DNA from: Entomohabitans teleogrylli
GTDB lineage: Bacteria; Pseudomonadota; Gammaproteobacteria; Enterobacterales; Enterobacteriaceae
Direction: 5' to 3'
Assembly: GCF_001484765.1 (NCBI RefSeq)
Contig: NZ_LLXO01000037.1
Location: 1-43,443, forward strand
Length of the DNA stretch: 43,443 nt
Below are positions 7,694 to 16,418 of this stretch, in pieces. Position 1 is the first letter of the stretch. The number at the start of each line of letters is the position of its first letter. The notes beneath the pieces are model-generated. The model saw only the letters and a list, made by a program, of their open reading frames with translations. It was not told the DNA's origin and made no database searches. The position numbers and the translations under genes were made by a program.

Positions 7694-8607
7694 TTATTCT
7701 CGCCATTTAACTTTATTCTTTTTTCTTTTTCTTTAACAACCGCTTCCCATAGTGAATTTGGCAGCGTATAAATATCAAGTTCTGGGATTATATATTTTAA
7801 CAATTTTGAAGACCATTCGGCACAACTAAAACTCCCCGGTTCTTCATCGCCATCATCTAATGCCAATGCAGCATTCTTTATCGTTAATAACTCTTCATTC
7901 GTTACCGGTAAAGATAATAACTTTACCTTATAGGGAAACCATTCGCTATCCAGCTTATTCTGCGTTACTTCATTCGGATTTTCTTGATAACTGATAAAAT
8001 CATCCAGTTTTGCAAATTCACCACTAAATACAAAACCGGATCCTCTCTGCCCATTTCCATTTTCTAATTTTTTATAAGGATTATAGCTTCCATTAGGATC
8101 ATAAAGATAAGGGCTTGATGAATCACCAGACACTTCAAAATAAATAGCTGAATGATCTCCCATTACCTCGGCATTAGTACTATATACTCTAATTGTGGAT
8201 GTAATTAAAATTATTTCTGATGTATATTTTGTCTTTTTCTGAGTGTTATCTCCTCGAACATCCGTCCATTCTTTATTTAACCTATTCTGATCTATTCCTG
8301 CTATCTGGTTATCTGTTCCTGAACCTTCTTCGGTCTCATACGTATCATCCATCATTGACGCAATAAATCGCGCCTTACACGGGCAACTGCTCTGACTGTC
8401 CAGCGATCCCGCCATCAGCCTGCCGTGAATATCCGTTTCCGGCACGCCGCCGACGATAATAAACATCCCCGAATGTTTACCGCAGGTCACTCTGTCCATA
8501 TCCCGCGCCTGCGGGATACCCATGATCGTATGGTCGTCCGCCCCTTCAATAATTTTGCCGCCGCAGGTGGTCTTATCGCCCCTGACCAGAAAATAGCCTC
8601 TTCCCAT
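7690..8607 (-). CDS. PAAR-domain T6SS effector with C-terminal papain-like domain
   Basis: The first ~80 residues are a PAAR domain (GRGYFLVRGDKTTCGGKI..., IMGIPQARDMDRVTCGKHSG, then a CPC knuckle), the sharpened tip that sits on VgrG. The C-terminal half has a histidine in GDHSAIYFEV, an LYDPNG turn, and a late cysteine in GSFSCAEWSSKLL. In numbering from the upstream GTG at 8616 these are His155 and Cys265. His before Cys is the order of circularly permuted papain-like/NlpC-P60 hydrolases, so it may be a peptidoglycan amidase or another cysteine hydrolase. I chose the ATG at 8607, eight bases after AAGGAG; a GTG at 8616 is also in frame. The stop overlaps the next gene's start. The PAAR call is firm; the enzyme fold is inferred from motifs. 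Confidence 0.8.
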   Translation of the reverse strand: MGRGYFLVRGDKTTCGGKIIEGADDHTIMGIPQARDMDRVTCGKHSGMFIIVGGVPETDIHGRLMAGSLDSQSSCPCKARFIASMMDDTYETEEGSGTDNQIAGIDQNRLNKEWTDVRGDNTQKKTKYTSEIILITSTIRVYSTNAEVMGDHSAIYFEVSGDSSSPYLYDPNGSYNPYKKLENGNGQRGSGFVFSGEFAKLDDFISYQENPNEVTQNKLDSEWFPYKVKLLSLPVTNEELLTIKNAALALDDGDEEPGSFSCAEWSSKLLKYIIPELDIYTLPNSLWEAVVKEKEKRIKLNGENK

Positions 8608-8612
8608 CGTCA

Positions 8613-10223
8613 TCACTCCTTATGTTGCGTATCACACAATACCGCTGCCCGTACCGGATCGATTGTCACCAGCGTTCCCAGCAGGATTTCCATTTTTCGG
8701 TTCAGCAGGGCTTTATCCGCATAGCGGTGCGCCCGCAGGCGCAGCAGTTTCAGTTGTCGGGCTTTTACCTCAAACAGCAGGTCCGGCTCCCACTGCGTCA
8801 GCGTCAGCCCCTGTGCGGCGGTATCCAGTTCTTCCAGCAGCAGGAGCGCCATTTCGTTTTTACCGTACTGTTCCGCCACCCGCGCCATCAGCAGTCGCAA
8901 TAACAGGCGCTGGCGTGCCGTGGTGATGCCCGGACGGGTCTGTATCCAGCCCAGAGCCGCTTCCACGCCCTGACTGTCTGCCATCTCCAGTGCTTCCGGC
9001 TCCAGCGCCAGTACGTCATTTGTGGCGTCGTCTGTCGGTACAGCGGCTTTCCCTGCAAGCCATGCGCCGTCTTCCCGCATCATGACCTGCTGCGCTATCC
9101 AGTTGCGCGTCACCTCGTCGGCGAACGGTGTGCCGTCGTTCCATGCCAGATTTTCCAGCCCTGGCAGACGTTCCAGCAGCAGCGCCAGGTCCTGACGGAT
9201 AACGGCTGTCCACCTGTCCCACGGTGCGCCCGCCTTAGTCAGCGCCTGATGCAGATACCACTGGATATCCAGCCAGAAATGGCTGACGCCGGTGCTGAAC
9301 ATCAGGTCGGCCTGCTCCAGCAGTTCCGTCCAGTTCTGCTGCGCATACAGCCGCTTAAGCTGGTTGCGTGACTCGGTGCGCGGCGGGGCCAGCCGGGTTT
9401 TGCCGTCCACGTCCGGCGGCAGTTCATGCACCGTGTCCCAGCGCAGGGTTTTCATCAGCCGGTGTGCCGAAAGCCAGCCCTGCGGCTGTTCGTTCAGATA
9501 ACGGGCCAGCACTTTCGCCTGGTCGAGCAGGTCACGCCCGGAGGTGATGGTCTGTACCTGTGGCGCATCCACCGGGGATGACGGTGCAGGAACGCTGCTG
9601 CTGTTTTGCGGCACCACCGCGTTCATCCCACCCGACTGCGCCAGACGCGATTCCAGTGCGTTAATCAGCGGCATCAGGGAGGGAGACTGTTGCTCCTCGG
9701 GCCATGCGGCGAAGAAAACCGTCAGTTGACTGAGGGCAGCAACAATGTTCGCAAAATCCTCTTTTGCCACTTCCGGGTAGCGGGCAAGACTGTCGAGCAT
9801 CTTTTCCCCCGCCAGCCACTCCAGCGCCATTTTCCGGCTGGCCGGACGTGAGGGCAGCAGTTGCGTACCGAAGCGTTCCACCAGTCCGGCCAGCAGCGCC
9901 AGCCCCTCAGCCAGTCCGCGCTCACCGTCGCGGTGCAGTCGCGCCCAGATGTAGTAAGTGGCGATGCGCACGTCTTTTGCCTGCGTCAGCAGCAGGGATT
10001 CGGCAAGCTGGCAGATGAGGTCCGTATCCGCGCCGGAAAGTTTGTTCATCTCGTCGCGGATACGCAGAAAATCGTCGTGGTAGCCGGGGTCTTCCCCGAC
10101 CGGCGTATCTGCCGTCACCGGCAGCAGCCATGTCTGCCACAGCGCCGCCTGTGTTCGCGCCACATCCAGTGCATCCCGGTCGGCAAAACAGCTACGGGTC
10201 AGCTTTTGCAACAGTTCACTCAT
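8613..10223 (-). CDS. tssA: T6SS protein TssA (ImpA family)
   Basis: About 536 residues with an N-terminal ImpA_N-type region (PVGEDPGYHDDFLRIRDEMNKL) and a helical C-terminal part. TssA recruits and primes baseplate and tail-tube assembly, and at some stages sits at the distal end of the sheath. The ATG at 10223 overlaps the tssM stop as ATGAGTGA, so coupling with tssM supports this start over the ATG at 10250. The PAAR gene follows immediately. Confidence 0.88.
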   Translation of the reverse strand: MSELLQKLTRSCFADRDALDVARTQAALWQTWLLPVTADTPVGEDPGYHDDFLRIRDEMNKLSGADTDLICQLAESLLLTQAKDVRIATYYIWARLHRDGERGLAEGLALLAGLVERFGTQLLPSRPASRKMALEWLAGEKMLDSLARYPEVAKEDFANIVAALSQLTVFFAAWPEEQQSPSLMPLINALESRLAQSGGMNAVVPQNSSSVPAPSSPVDAPQVQTITSGRDLLDQAKVLARYLNEQPQGWLSAHRLMKTLRWDTVHELPPDVDGKTRLAPPRTESRNQLKRLYAQQNWTELLEQADLMFSTGVSHFWLDIQWYLHQALTKAGAPWDRWTAVIRQDLALLLERLPGLENLAWNDGTPFADEVTRNWIAQQVMMREDGAWLAGKAAVPTDDATNDVLALEPEALEMADSQGVEAALGWIQTRPGITTARQRLLLRLLMARVAEQYGKNEMALLLLEELDTAAQGLTLTQWEPDLLFEVKARQLKLLRLRAHRYADKALLNRKMEILLGTLVTIDPVRAAVLCDTQHKE

Positions 10224-13200
10224 CGGCGTCTTCCCCGTATTCTTCCGCATCCTTCATACTCCTGCCGGTCAGAAATACCTGTCCCGGCAGGCGGAAATTT
10301 TTCAGCTCCAGTAGCGCCAGCGGCCCTTTACCCTGTTCAACCCGCAGCAGGTAATTCAGCGGCAGGCCGTCCTGCGCTTTCCACACCACTTTAAAGGTAC
10401 TGCTGTCCACCGGGGTCACCTGCGCCTGTTCCAGCAGACGAATAAGGCTCCAGCTTCCCCGGTAATCCGCCAGTATACGTTCCATCGCCTGCGTGCTGGT
10501 CCAGCTCAGCGATGCGCCGGGTTGCCACTGTTCATCCGGCCAGTTAAAACGCTGCCAGCGTTCCTTCTGGTTGAAATACTCCAGTTCCTGCCCGTCAATC
10601 ACCAGATGTGTTTTCATCACGTCTCGGGCCGGTTTTGCCCGCAGTTCAAAATGTATCCCGGCATCGCCGCTGGCAAAGGCGGTGTCGGCCACATCGCGCA
10701 GGCGGTTCAGGGCGCGGATAAAGTCCGGGTTGACCGTCAGCCCCTGCGTGTTCATGGCGTCAGCCACCCAGTAGCGGCCTTCACGTTTCAGTACGCCGGA
10801 AAGGTTGGCGGCAATAAACTGGTTGATGCGCCCGTCATCGCGCAGGTACTGCGCCAGCAGGGGGAGGGAGGCATCATTCTGTGAGGCTTTGAACGGATAG
10901 CGACCGGCGAAGTCCTGATTCCAGTGGCTGACAATCGCCCGCTGCCACTGGCGGTTCAGGCTGTCCGCCGCAGGCGTCAGCACCTGCCGCCACGACTGTT
11001 CCACCGGGCGGACGAACAGCGCCTGACCGAAGCCACTCCATTCCTCGCCCAGACTGGCGGCGATTAACCGTCCGTAGTCGCGGGTGTCGGTGAGGTCAAC
11101 GGTTTTGCCCTGTAAAACCGTCTGCGCCAGTTGCTGGGTCATCTCCTGCGGGTCGGGGGCGTTGGTCACCTGTTGCAGTTTGAGGCGTACGCGGGTGACG
11201 CGGGTGAGGTAGGTCTGCAGACTCAGCTGGCTGTCGCCGCCTCCGGCCTTATCGCCCAGCAAACGCAGCAGCGGAGCGAAGGTTTTATCCAGCGGCCCGA
11301 CAGGCACGTCGCCTTCACGCGATTGCTGCGGCGTTTTCTCCTTACCGTTAAACAGTTCCTGTGCCGATTTCGCCAGCGAGTCTGACAGGCCACGGTTTTC
11401 CCTGCCAGCCGCTGCCTGCCATGCGAGGGTGTCCGTCAGCGCAATCAGTGGCGACTGACGGGCATCGGCCATCAGTGTCAGCTGGTCGAGAATGCCGGAG
11501 AGTGAGTCTTCCTTTTTCCAGCGAATGCTGTTGAGAAACGCCAGCCAGCTTCCGGCAAAGTCGGTAAAGTAGCGTGAGGTGAGACGGTTACGCAGCGTAT
11601 CCGGTGAGATATCCGCAGAGGTATCCTGCTGGCGGTCGCTGAGTACCCAGTCGATTTCCTCGCGCCGCGCCGTCACCACCTGCTCGATGGCTTCCCTGAC
11701 CTGTCCTTCCCACGCCTGACGGGTGAACATCCCCGGCACCGTCTGTTCCGTACTGAAAAGAGATTCGGTGAGCGTATCCCCGGTCATGTCCGCCAGCGTC
11801 ATATCGGCGTAGTTGCGGGACACCTGTTGCAGCACGTTCTGGTAGAGGGTGTTTTCGGCATTGCGCACACCAATCTGGCGCAGCAGGATTTTACGCACCG
11901 CGCCGGTCAGTTCCGGTGGCGGCGAGGTTTTCCACTGCGGGTGTTCCGGCAGGTTCGCCATCCAGAAGGTCAGCAGTGACGGCAACACGCTCTGACGCAC
12001 ACCTTCCGGGATATTTTCATAGCGCAGGCCGTCCGCCATCAGCGTGGTACTGAAAAAGGCAGCGTCGGCCTTTTCCGGGCGGGAAGTCATCAGCAATGCC
12101 TTAAGCTGCTTATAACGTTGTTCACCGGTGGCGGTACGCTGAGGACTGTTGGGCGGCAGGGCGACAAAGGCGTTCAGTTGCTGTTGCAGATGGTCAACGG
12201 CCACGTCGCGCACCAGCCGGTTTGCCGCCTGCGCATAGCCGGGAAAAGCGGCGGCGAGCAGTTGTTGGTTACGTTCAAGGCCAAAACGCTGATACCACGG
12301 CGCACCTTCGCGGATACGATATTGCAGGCGTTCCAGTTCGCCCTGCAGGGTATGCAGCGCCACCAGTTGTTCAGACAGCGGCAGGCGGGTATCGAGCGCC
12401 CGCGCCGTCTGGATACCGGTTTCCTGAACAAGCGCGCGGTTGGCGAAGAACGAGGTCGTCATTCCGGCCCCCCATATCGCCAGCATGCAGATGCCGGTTA
12501 TCAGCGAGGCGCGTAGCCACGGAAAGCCCACCGTGCGCCCGCGCGCGTTATCGCCGGTCACGCCCGCCCAGACCGGTGACGGCAGCCACGCATGAGGTGC
12601 GGCTTCCGGCACGGCGGTAAGCGGCGGGCTGAACATCAGGCCGCGCAGGCGCAGGGAAGAAAATGCGCCGCCTGCCAGCAGCGGTTTCAGGACGCTTTGC
12701 CAGTGAGCGATACCCCGCTCTGCAAGGGTATGGGCCAGACGCAGCAGAAAATCATGGCGGTTATCGGTCAGCAGCTGCGACATGCCCTGTTCCGTCAGAG
12801 GCGGGGTTTGTGCTTCCAGCATTACAGCCAGTTGTTCCGGGGTACAGCGTTCCGGCAGCAGGCAGCCGACGCTTTGCAGGGGGCATCCGGTCTGATAATC
12901 ACCGTTGTCACAGACCTGCCACAAATAGAGTGGGGCCTGGAAACCGAGTCGCTTACTGCCGTTAACCAGCTCGCGCCAGCCTTTGTCGAGTTGCGCTGTC
13001 TGACGGCTCTGTTCTTCTGTCAGTGGCCAGATGATGCCATCCAGCGGACGGCTGCGGCGCAGTTTTTTTAAGGCGGTCAGCAGTGTGACATCAGGCTCCG
13101 CTGATGGCCTGCCGCCATATATCAGCACCGTGTGGTCGCCCTCCAGCCAGTGTTGCCCGGTCAGCCCCGGCGCGATGGCTTCTGCCTGTTCAGGCTCGCC

Positions 13201-13599
13201 GGTCACCAGCAGCAGGCGGACGTTACGCCGCCAGAACGGACCGTAGCGGTCGCGCAGGAAGGCGGCGAGTTCCACCATTGCCGGATGACGGCTGTCGGCT
13301 TTCTTTGTCGTCACCGCACGATAGTCATCTCCGGCGGCAAGCTGTCTGCGGAGTTCAAAGTTCTGTACGGCAGCGTGGCGGTTCAGCAGATGATAAACCC
13401 CCATGATAATCAAAAAGACCACGCCTGCGGCAATCACGCCAGCCATCCAGTACATTTGCTGTGAGCTACCCGGTTCAACGCCCAGCAATGCCGGTTTACG
13501 GTGAATAAACGTGCAAAGCGCAACCACAACAGCCACGGTCATGACGATGGCAGGCCCTGAAACAGAACGGGGCCGGAGACGGTTTAATCCCGGAACCAC
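10216..13599 (-). CDS. tssM: T6SS membrane protein TssM (IcmF family)
   Basis: About 1127 residues. Two membrane segments lie near residues 14-32 and 48-71, a cytoplasmic domain follows, a third segment lies near 364-384, and then comes a long periplasmic region ending in a beta-rich TssJ-contact domain. TssM spans the envelope with TssL and TssJ. I place the start at the GTG at 13599, seven bases after AGGAGG and overlapping the upstream TAG (TAGTG). A longer frame to 13737 would run far into the previous gene. The cytoplasmic domain has LLLVTGEPEQAEA where nucleotide-binding IcmF proteins carry a P-loop, and no GxxxxGK[ST] motif is visible there, so ATP/GTP binding by this copy is doubtful. 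Confidence 0.93.
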   Translation of the reverse strand: MVPGLNRLRPRSVSGPAIVMTVAVVVALCTFIHRKPALLGVEPGSSQQMYWMAGVIAAGVVFLIIMGVYHLLNRHAAVQNFELRRQLAAGDDYRAVTTKKADSRHPAMVELAAFLRDRYGPFWRRNVRLLLVTGEPEQAEAIAPGLTGQHWLEGDHTVLIYGGRPSAEPDVTLLTALKKLRRSRPLDGIIWPLTEEQSRQTAQLDKGWRELVNGSKRLGFQAPLYLWQVCDNGDYQTGCPLQSVGCLLPERCTPEQLAVMLEAQTPPLTEQGMSQLLTDNRHDFLLRLAHTLAERGIAHWQSVLKPLLAGGAFSSLRLRGLMFSPPLTAVPEAAPHAWLPSPVWAGVTGDNARGRTVGFPWLRASLITGICMLAIWGAGMTTSFFANRALVQETGIQTARALDTRLPLSEQLVALHTLQGELERLQYRIREGAPWYQRFGLERNQQLLAAAFPGYAQAANRLVRDVAVDHLQQQLNAFVALPPNSPQRTATGEQRYKQLKALLMTSRPEKADAAFFSTTLMADGLRYENIPEGVRQSVLPSLLTFWMANLPEHPQWKTSPPPELTGAVRKILLRQIGVRNAENTLYQNVLQQVSRNYADMTLADMTGDTLTESLFSTEQTVPGMFTRQAWEGQVREAIEQVVTARREEIDWVLSDRQQDTSADISPDTLRNRLTSRYFTDFAGSWLAFLNSIRWKKEDSLSGILDQLTLMADARQSPLIALTDTLAWQAAAGRENRGLSDSLAKSAQELFNGKEKTPQQSREGDVPVGPLDKTFAPLLRLLGDKAGGGDSQLSLQTYLTRVTRVRLKLQQVTNAPDPQEMTQQLAQTVLQGKTVDLTDTRDYGRLIAASLGEEWSGFGQALFVRPVEQSWRQVLTPAADSLNRQWQRAIVSHWNQDFAGRYPFKASQNDASLPLLAQYLRDDGRINQFIAANLSGVLKREGRYWVADAMNTQGLTVNPDFIRALNRLRDVADTAFASGDAGIHFELRAKPARDVMKTHLVIDGQELEYFNQKERWQRFNWPDEQWQPGASLSWTSTQAMERILADYRGSWSLIRLLEQAQVTPVDSSTFKVVWKAQDGLPLNYLLRVEQGKGPLALLELKNFRLPGQVFLTGRSMKDAEEYGEDADE

Positions 13600-14813
13600 T
13601 ATGATGCCTCCTGTGGGGAAACGAATGGCGACACCACGGTCGCCCATGAATAATGCCCGCCCTGAACGCCGCTGAGCGTCAGTTGGGGGTGTTGTGATTG
13701 TATTGCCGCCAGCGTTGCCGCAGCGACGGACAGCCACGGCGCTGCCGGGCCGGAGCGCCCCAGAAAGGCATCCAGCTCGTACATCAGGGCTTCCTGAGTA
13801 AACGGCTGGTTAAGGCTTAACAACGCGGTACGCTGTTCCCTGTCCAGTTCGGCAGTCCATATGCCGGATATGGCATCTGGCTGCACCGGCATCCAGTCCA
13901 GCGCCTGTGCAATGCCTGACGCCATCATCTCTGTATCAGTGATACGTTCAGGACGATGCAGCAGGGCCAGCGGCGTCAGCGCTATTTGCGTCAGTCGGTT
14001 TGCCAGCAACAGCGCGGTGGCGGATTCTGCCGTCCGTTCCGGGTTCTTCGGTTCCAGACGCACGGAAATCACCAGCAGTACGGCCTTTTCCTGAATAAAG
14101 TTGTCCAGCCAGTCGTCCACGGCGGCCAGCCCCGGCTCCGGGCCGGAAAACAGACGGGCTTCGGGAAGTCCGGCTTTTTGCCATTCGTCCTGCCAGATAG
14201 CCATAACCGTTGACTCAGAAAGCGGCGCATCAATTTCCAATAGTACGTTGATATGAAAATCAGGGGGCAGCAGAAACAATTGCGGTCTGATATCAATAAA
14301 AAGGCGGGAAATAATTTCGGATAAACGCCCGGTAACCGGTTTATTGGTTAATACGGGAATGACACTGCGACGCACGGTATCTTCTCCGCGCAAATCAGCG
14401 TAAGTATTCAACACCTGCTGACGCGCCAGAAATGCTGTTGTAGTTTCTGCAACGGAATCACCATTCAGCGCGGTTTGTACGGAAAAACTAAGTATCTGCA
14501 ACGCCCGTCGTCCCCGGCGCGTTTCCTGCAAAATCACCTCTTCCCGGCGCTTATTCCAGGCATCAGCCCGAATGTACTGCGTGATAAAAAACAGCCAGCG
14601 AACTGAAGCAACCAGCGACCAGATAAAGGCAGGCACACCGCAGGCCAGCCCCCAGAAATGCGGGCCGTTTTTTGCCAGTTCATCGCTGGCGAATAATGAG
14701 GTTATTGCCACACCAACAGACAGCATCAGTAATAAGGCTGACAGCCATTTAATGCAGGCTGGCGGTGCGGGATAGGATTCTGCGTCGGGAATGGTATTAA
14801 GTCGGACAGGCAT
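13599..14813 (-). CDS. T6SS-linked membrane protein of unknown function
   Basis: A 404-residue protein with two N-terminal membrane segments (about residues 22-42 and 52-78) and a large soluble remainder. I do not recognise a domain. It lies directly upstream of tssM, and its stop (TAG) overlaps the tssM GTG start, so it is co-translated with tssM. That placement suggests an accessory part of the membrane complex, but this is inference. It starts a GC-rich block after the AT-rich effector cassette. Confidence 0.75.
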   Translation of the reverse strand: MPVRLNTIPDAESYPAPPACIKWLSALLLMLSVGVAITSLFASDELAKNGPHFWGLACGVPAFIWSLVASVRWLFFITQYIRADAWNKRREEVILQETRRGRRALQILSFSVQTALNGDSVAETTTAFLARQQVLNTYADLRGEDTVRRSVIPVLTNKPVTGRLSEIISRLFIDIRPQLFLLPPDFHINVLLEIDAPLSESTVMAIWQDEWQKAGLPEARLFSGPEPGLAAVDDWLDNFIQEKAVLLVISVRLEPKNPERTAESATALLLANRLTQIALTPLALLHRPERITDTEMMASGIAQALDWMPVQPDAISGIWTAELDREQRTALLSLNQPFTQEALMYELDAFLGRSGPAAPWLSVAAATLAAIQSQHPQLTLSGVQGGHYSWATVVSPFVSPQEAS

Positions 14814-15054
14814 CAGTACATCCCTTTATTTTGCATTTCCATTCAGGAGTTAATAACCTAATAAATTAGGAGGCTATAGCCTCAACTAATATCCATCAAA
14901 TAAATGTATATTGATTCATTTCTGTCAACATACTTTGGTTATTATAAAATTAACGCCATGTTTATTGTCATTATTTTTAATCTAACCGCCGCTAATATAG
15001 AATCATGTTATTTCATTATTGAAAGATCAATTGAAACATTAAGTTTTTTTGTTT

Positions 15055-15282
15055 TTATATTTGCAGCATCAGAAACAGAGTGGCTAGTGTATTATTCATG
15101 AAGTGAGTAAATGCTTGCTGTTTCGTATTTTCCCCATCCCATCCTCGCATCCCACACTCATATTTTATAACAGCTAAATCATTAGCTTTTGCCTGAAATG
15201 AAATCAAGAAGAAAATCAATACAATTTTCAAACTCAAAGAAAAAGTAGAATAACTCATCTTATATATCTTATGGGATGCCAT
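15055..15282 (-). CDS. small putative secreted protein, possibly truncated
   Basis: 75 residues with a likely signal peptide (KIVLIFFLISFQAKA, predicted cleavage after AKA) and a short mature part containing VIKYECGMRGWDGENTKQQAF. A second ATG lies eight codons in. It is the last ORF of the AT-rich cassette behind vgrG. It could be a periplasmic immunity protein or a fragment of one. The first residues after cleavage look like a genuine mature N-terminus, but the C-terminus (TLATLFLMLQI) does not look like a finished fold, so truncation is possible. Confidence 0.4.
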   Translation of the reverse strand: MASHKIYKMSYSTFSLSLKIVLIFFLISFQAKANDLAVIKYECGMRGWDGENTKQQAFTHFMNNTLATLFLMLQI

Positions 15283-15321
15283 ATAAAAGATAGCAATACG
15301 CTAATTAATTAAATTTATGAT

Positions 15322-15549
15322 TTAGTTATCATATAATGAGTGAATATCATTCTCATCAATATCAATCACAACTTGATTAGTTCTAATGTTAAAATATATT
15401 TTCTCAAGCCCTCCATTCAAACCAAGTCGCAACAATAAATATTCAATATCGATTGAATCCTCATCTTCAGACTCGCAATAACTATTATCCGTTTGAAAAA
15501 GATAATCTCCGTCTAGTTGACTACCGTATATGCCAATCCGAAACTTCAT
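15322..15549 (-). CDS. small acidic protein of unknown function
   Basis: 75 residues, strongly acidic (YCESEDEDSIDIEYLL, VVIDIDENDIHSLYDN), with no signal or membrane segment. Small acidic proteins in this position are often immunity proteins or DNA mimics. No family was recognised and no toxin overlaps its start. It is called because it is open, compact and on the same strand as the cassette. Confidence 0.4.
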   Translation of the reverse strand: MKFRIGIYGSQLDGDYLFQTDNSYCESEDEDSIDIEYLLLRLGLNGGLEKIYFNIRTNQVVIDIDENDIHSLYDN

Positions 15550-15675
15550 TATATCAAACAGCGATCTATATGTTTTTCCTTTCTAATCCATCTAGCATCA
15601 GTAAAATAATACCAAAAAATCGATGTAATAACCATGAGAGCGCGCTATGTGTTAGAGTCTACACACCCAAATACA

Positions 15676-16020
15676 TTATCTTTTATCTCTGATATTAAGA
15701 AAACTACCATCCTTTATCCCAATGCCATTTCTTTCATCATATGAAATAATATCATAATTATCTAACTTATCATCATTCTTAAAATTAACGTATCCTTCCA
15801 TAGTTAACCCACCATTCTTATTTCTTATTTCAACAGAATAAACATTTTGAGTTAATCTAAACACTTCCACATATACACCATTAACAAGCCGGGCATCCGG
15901 ATAGCAAGTCAGTTGATGTTTTTGTATACTTGAGTTACCGTTATATAACAAAACAATCAGTCCCACACCACTGCCAAAAAGAATACTTAAAATAACCTTT
16001 TTACTACTTATCCTTACCAT
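15676..16020 (-). CDS. membrane-anchored protein, second of a tandem pair, probable immunity
   Basis: 114 residues: an N-terminal membrane anchor (about residues 9-26) and a periplasmic beta-rich part starting HQLTCYPDARLVNG. The neighbour at 16004-16417 has the same layout, with LHCSPNARWFGG at the matching point (shared pattern L-x-C-x-P-[DN]-A-R), so the two look like diverged duplicates. Its start lies inside the end of that gene (17 nt overlap). It is probably immunity to the adjacent papain-like effector or a relative. Confidence 0.6.
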   Translation of the reverse strand: MVRISSKKVILSILFGSGVGLIVLLYNGNSSIQKHQLTCYPDARLVNGVYVEVFRLTQNVYSVEIRNKNGGLTMEGYVNFKNDDKLDNYDIISYDERNGIGIKDGSFLNIRDKR

Positions 16021-16417
16021 CTAAAAATTCCTTTTCCTGTTGAGGTACAACACTCAAAATACTATTATCCTTCATTTTTATAAACCATGATTCAATATTA
16101 CTCTCATTGTATTCATTTTTTATATCAGAAATTAAACTAAAGTCTAATCTGCTCCCAATAAATAAAACTCCTCCCTTAAACAATAGAGAACCATTCTCAT
16201 TATAAGCAGTCACATAGTAATGAGGTGCTTTCTCATGCTTGATATCCAGAAAGAAACCTCCATCACTTCCACCAAACCAGCGAGCATTAGGACTACAATG
16301 CAGTGACCATTCCGTATGCTCGGTAGTACCAGAGAAAACGGATAAAACTAGAGGTATTTTCTGTATAAATACAAATGACACAAAAATAACCAATATGTAT
16401 ATGATTTTACTAACCAT
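16004..16417 (-). CDS. membrane-anchored probable immunity protein to the 207-residue effector
   Basis: 137 residues with an N-terminal signal anchor (IIYILVIFVSFVFIQKIPLV) and a periplasmic domain containing LHCSPNARWFGGSDGGFF. It begins one base after the effector stop, so coupling is likely. Immunity to peptidoglycan-acting T6SS effectors is normally periplasmic, which fits this topology. The next gene has the same plan. Function is inferred from context and topology. Confidence 0.65.
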   Translation of the reverse strand: MVSKIIYILVIFVSFVFIQKIPLVLSVFSGTTEHTEWSLHCSPNARWFGGSDGGFFLDIKHEKAPHYYVTAYNENGSLLFKGGVLFIGSRLDFSLISDIKNEYNESNIESWFIKMKDNSILSVVPQQEKEFLDGKDK

Positions 16418-16418
16418 A

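Noticed and set aside
13600..13737. Upstream extension of TssM
   Set aside because: It would overlap most of the end of the previous gene and is unlike TssM. The GTG at 13599 has a strong ribosome-binding site.
14904..15101. A 65-codon plus-strand frame in the gap before the 404-residue gene
   Set aside because: Hydrophobic AT-driven sequence with no ribosome-binding site, opposite to all neighbours. The gap 14814-15054 shows nothing else.
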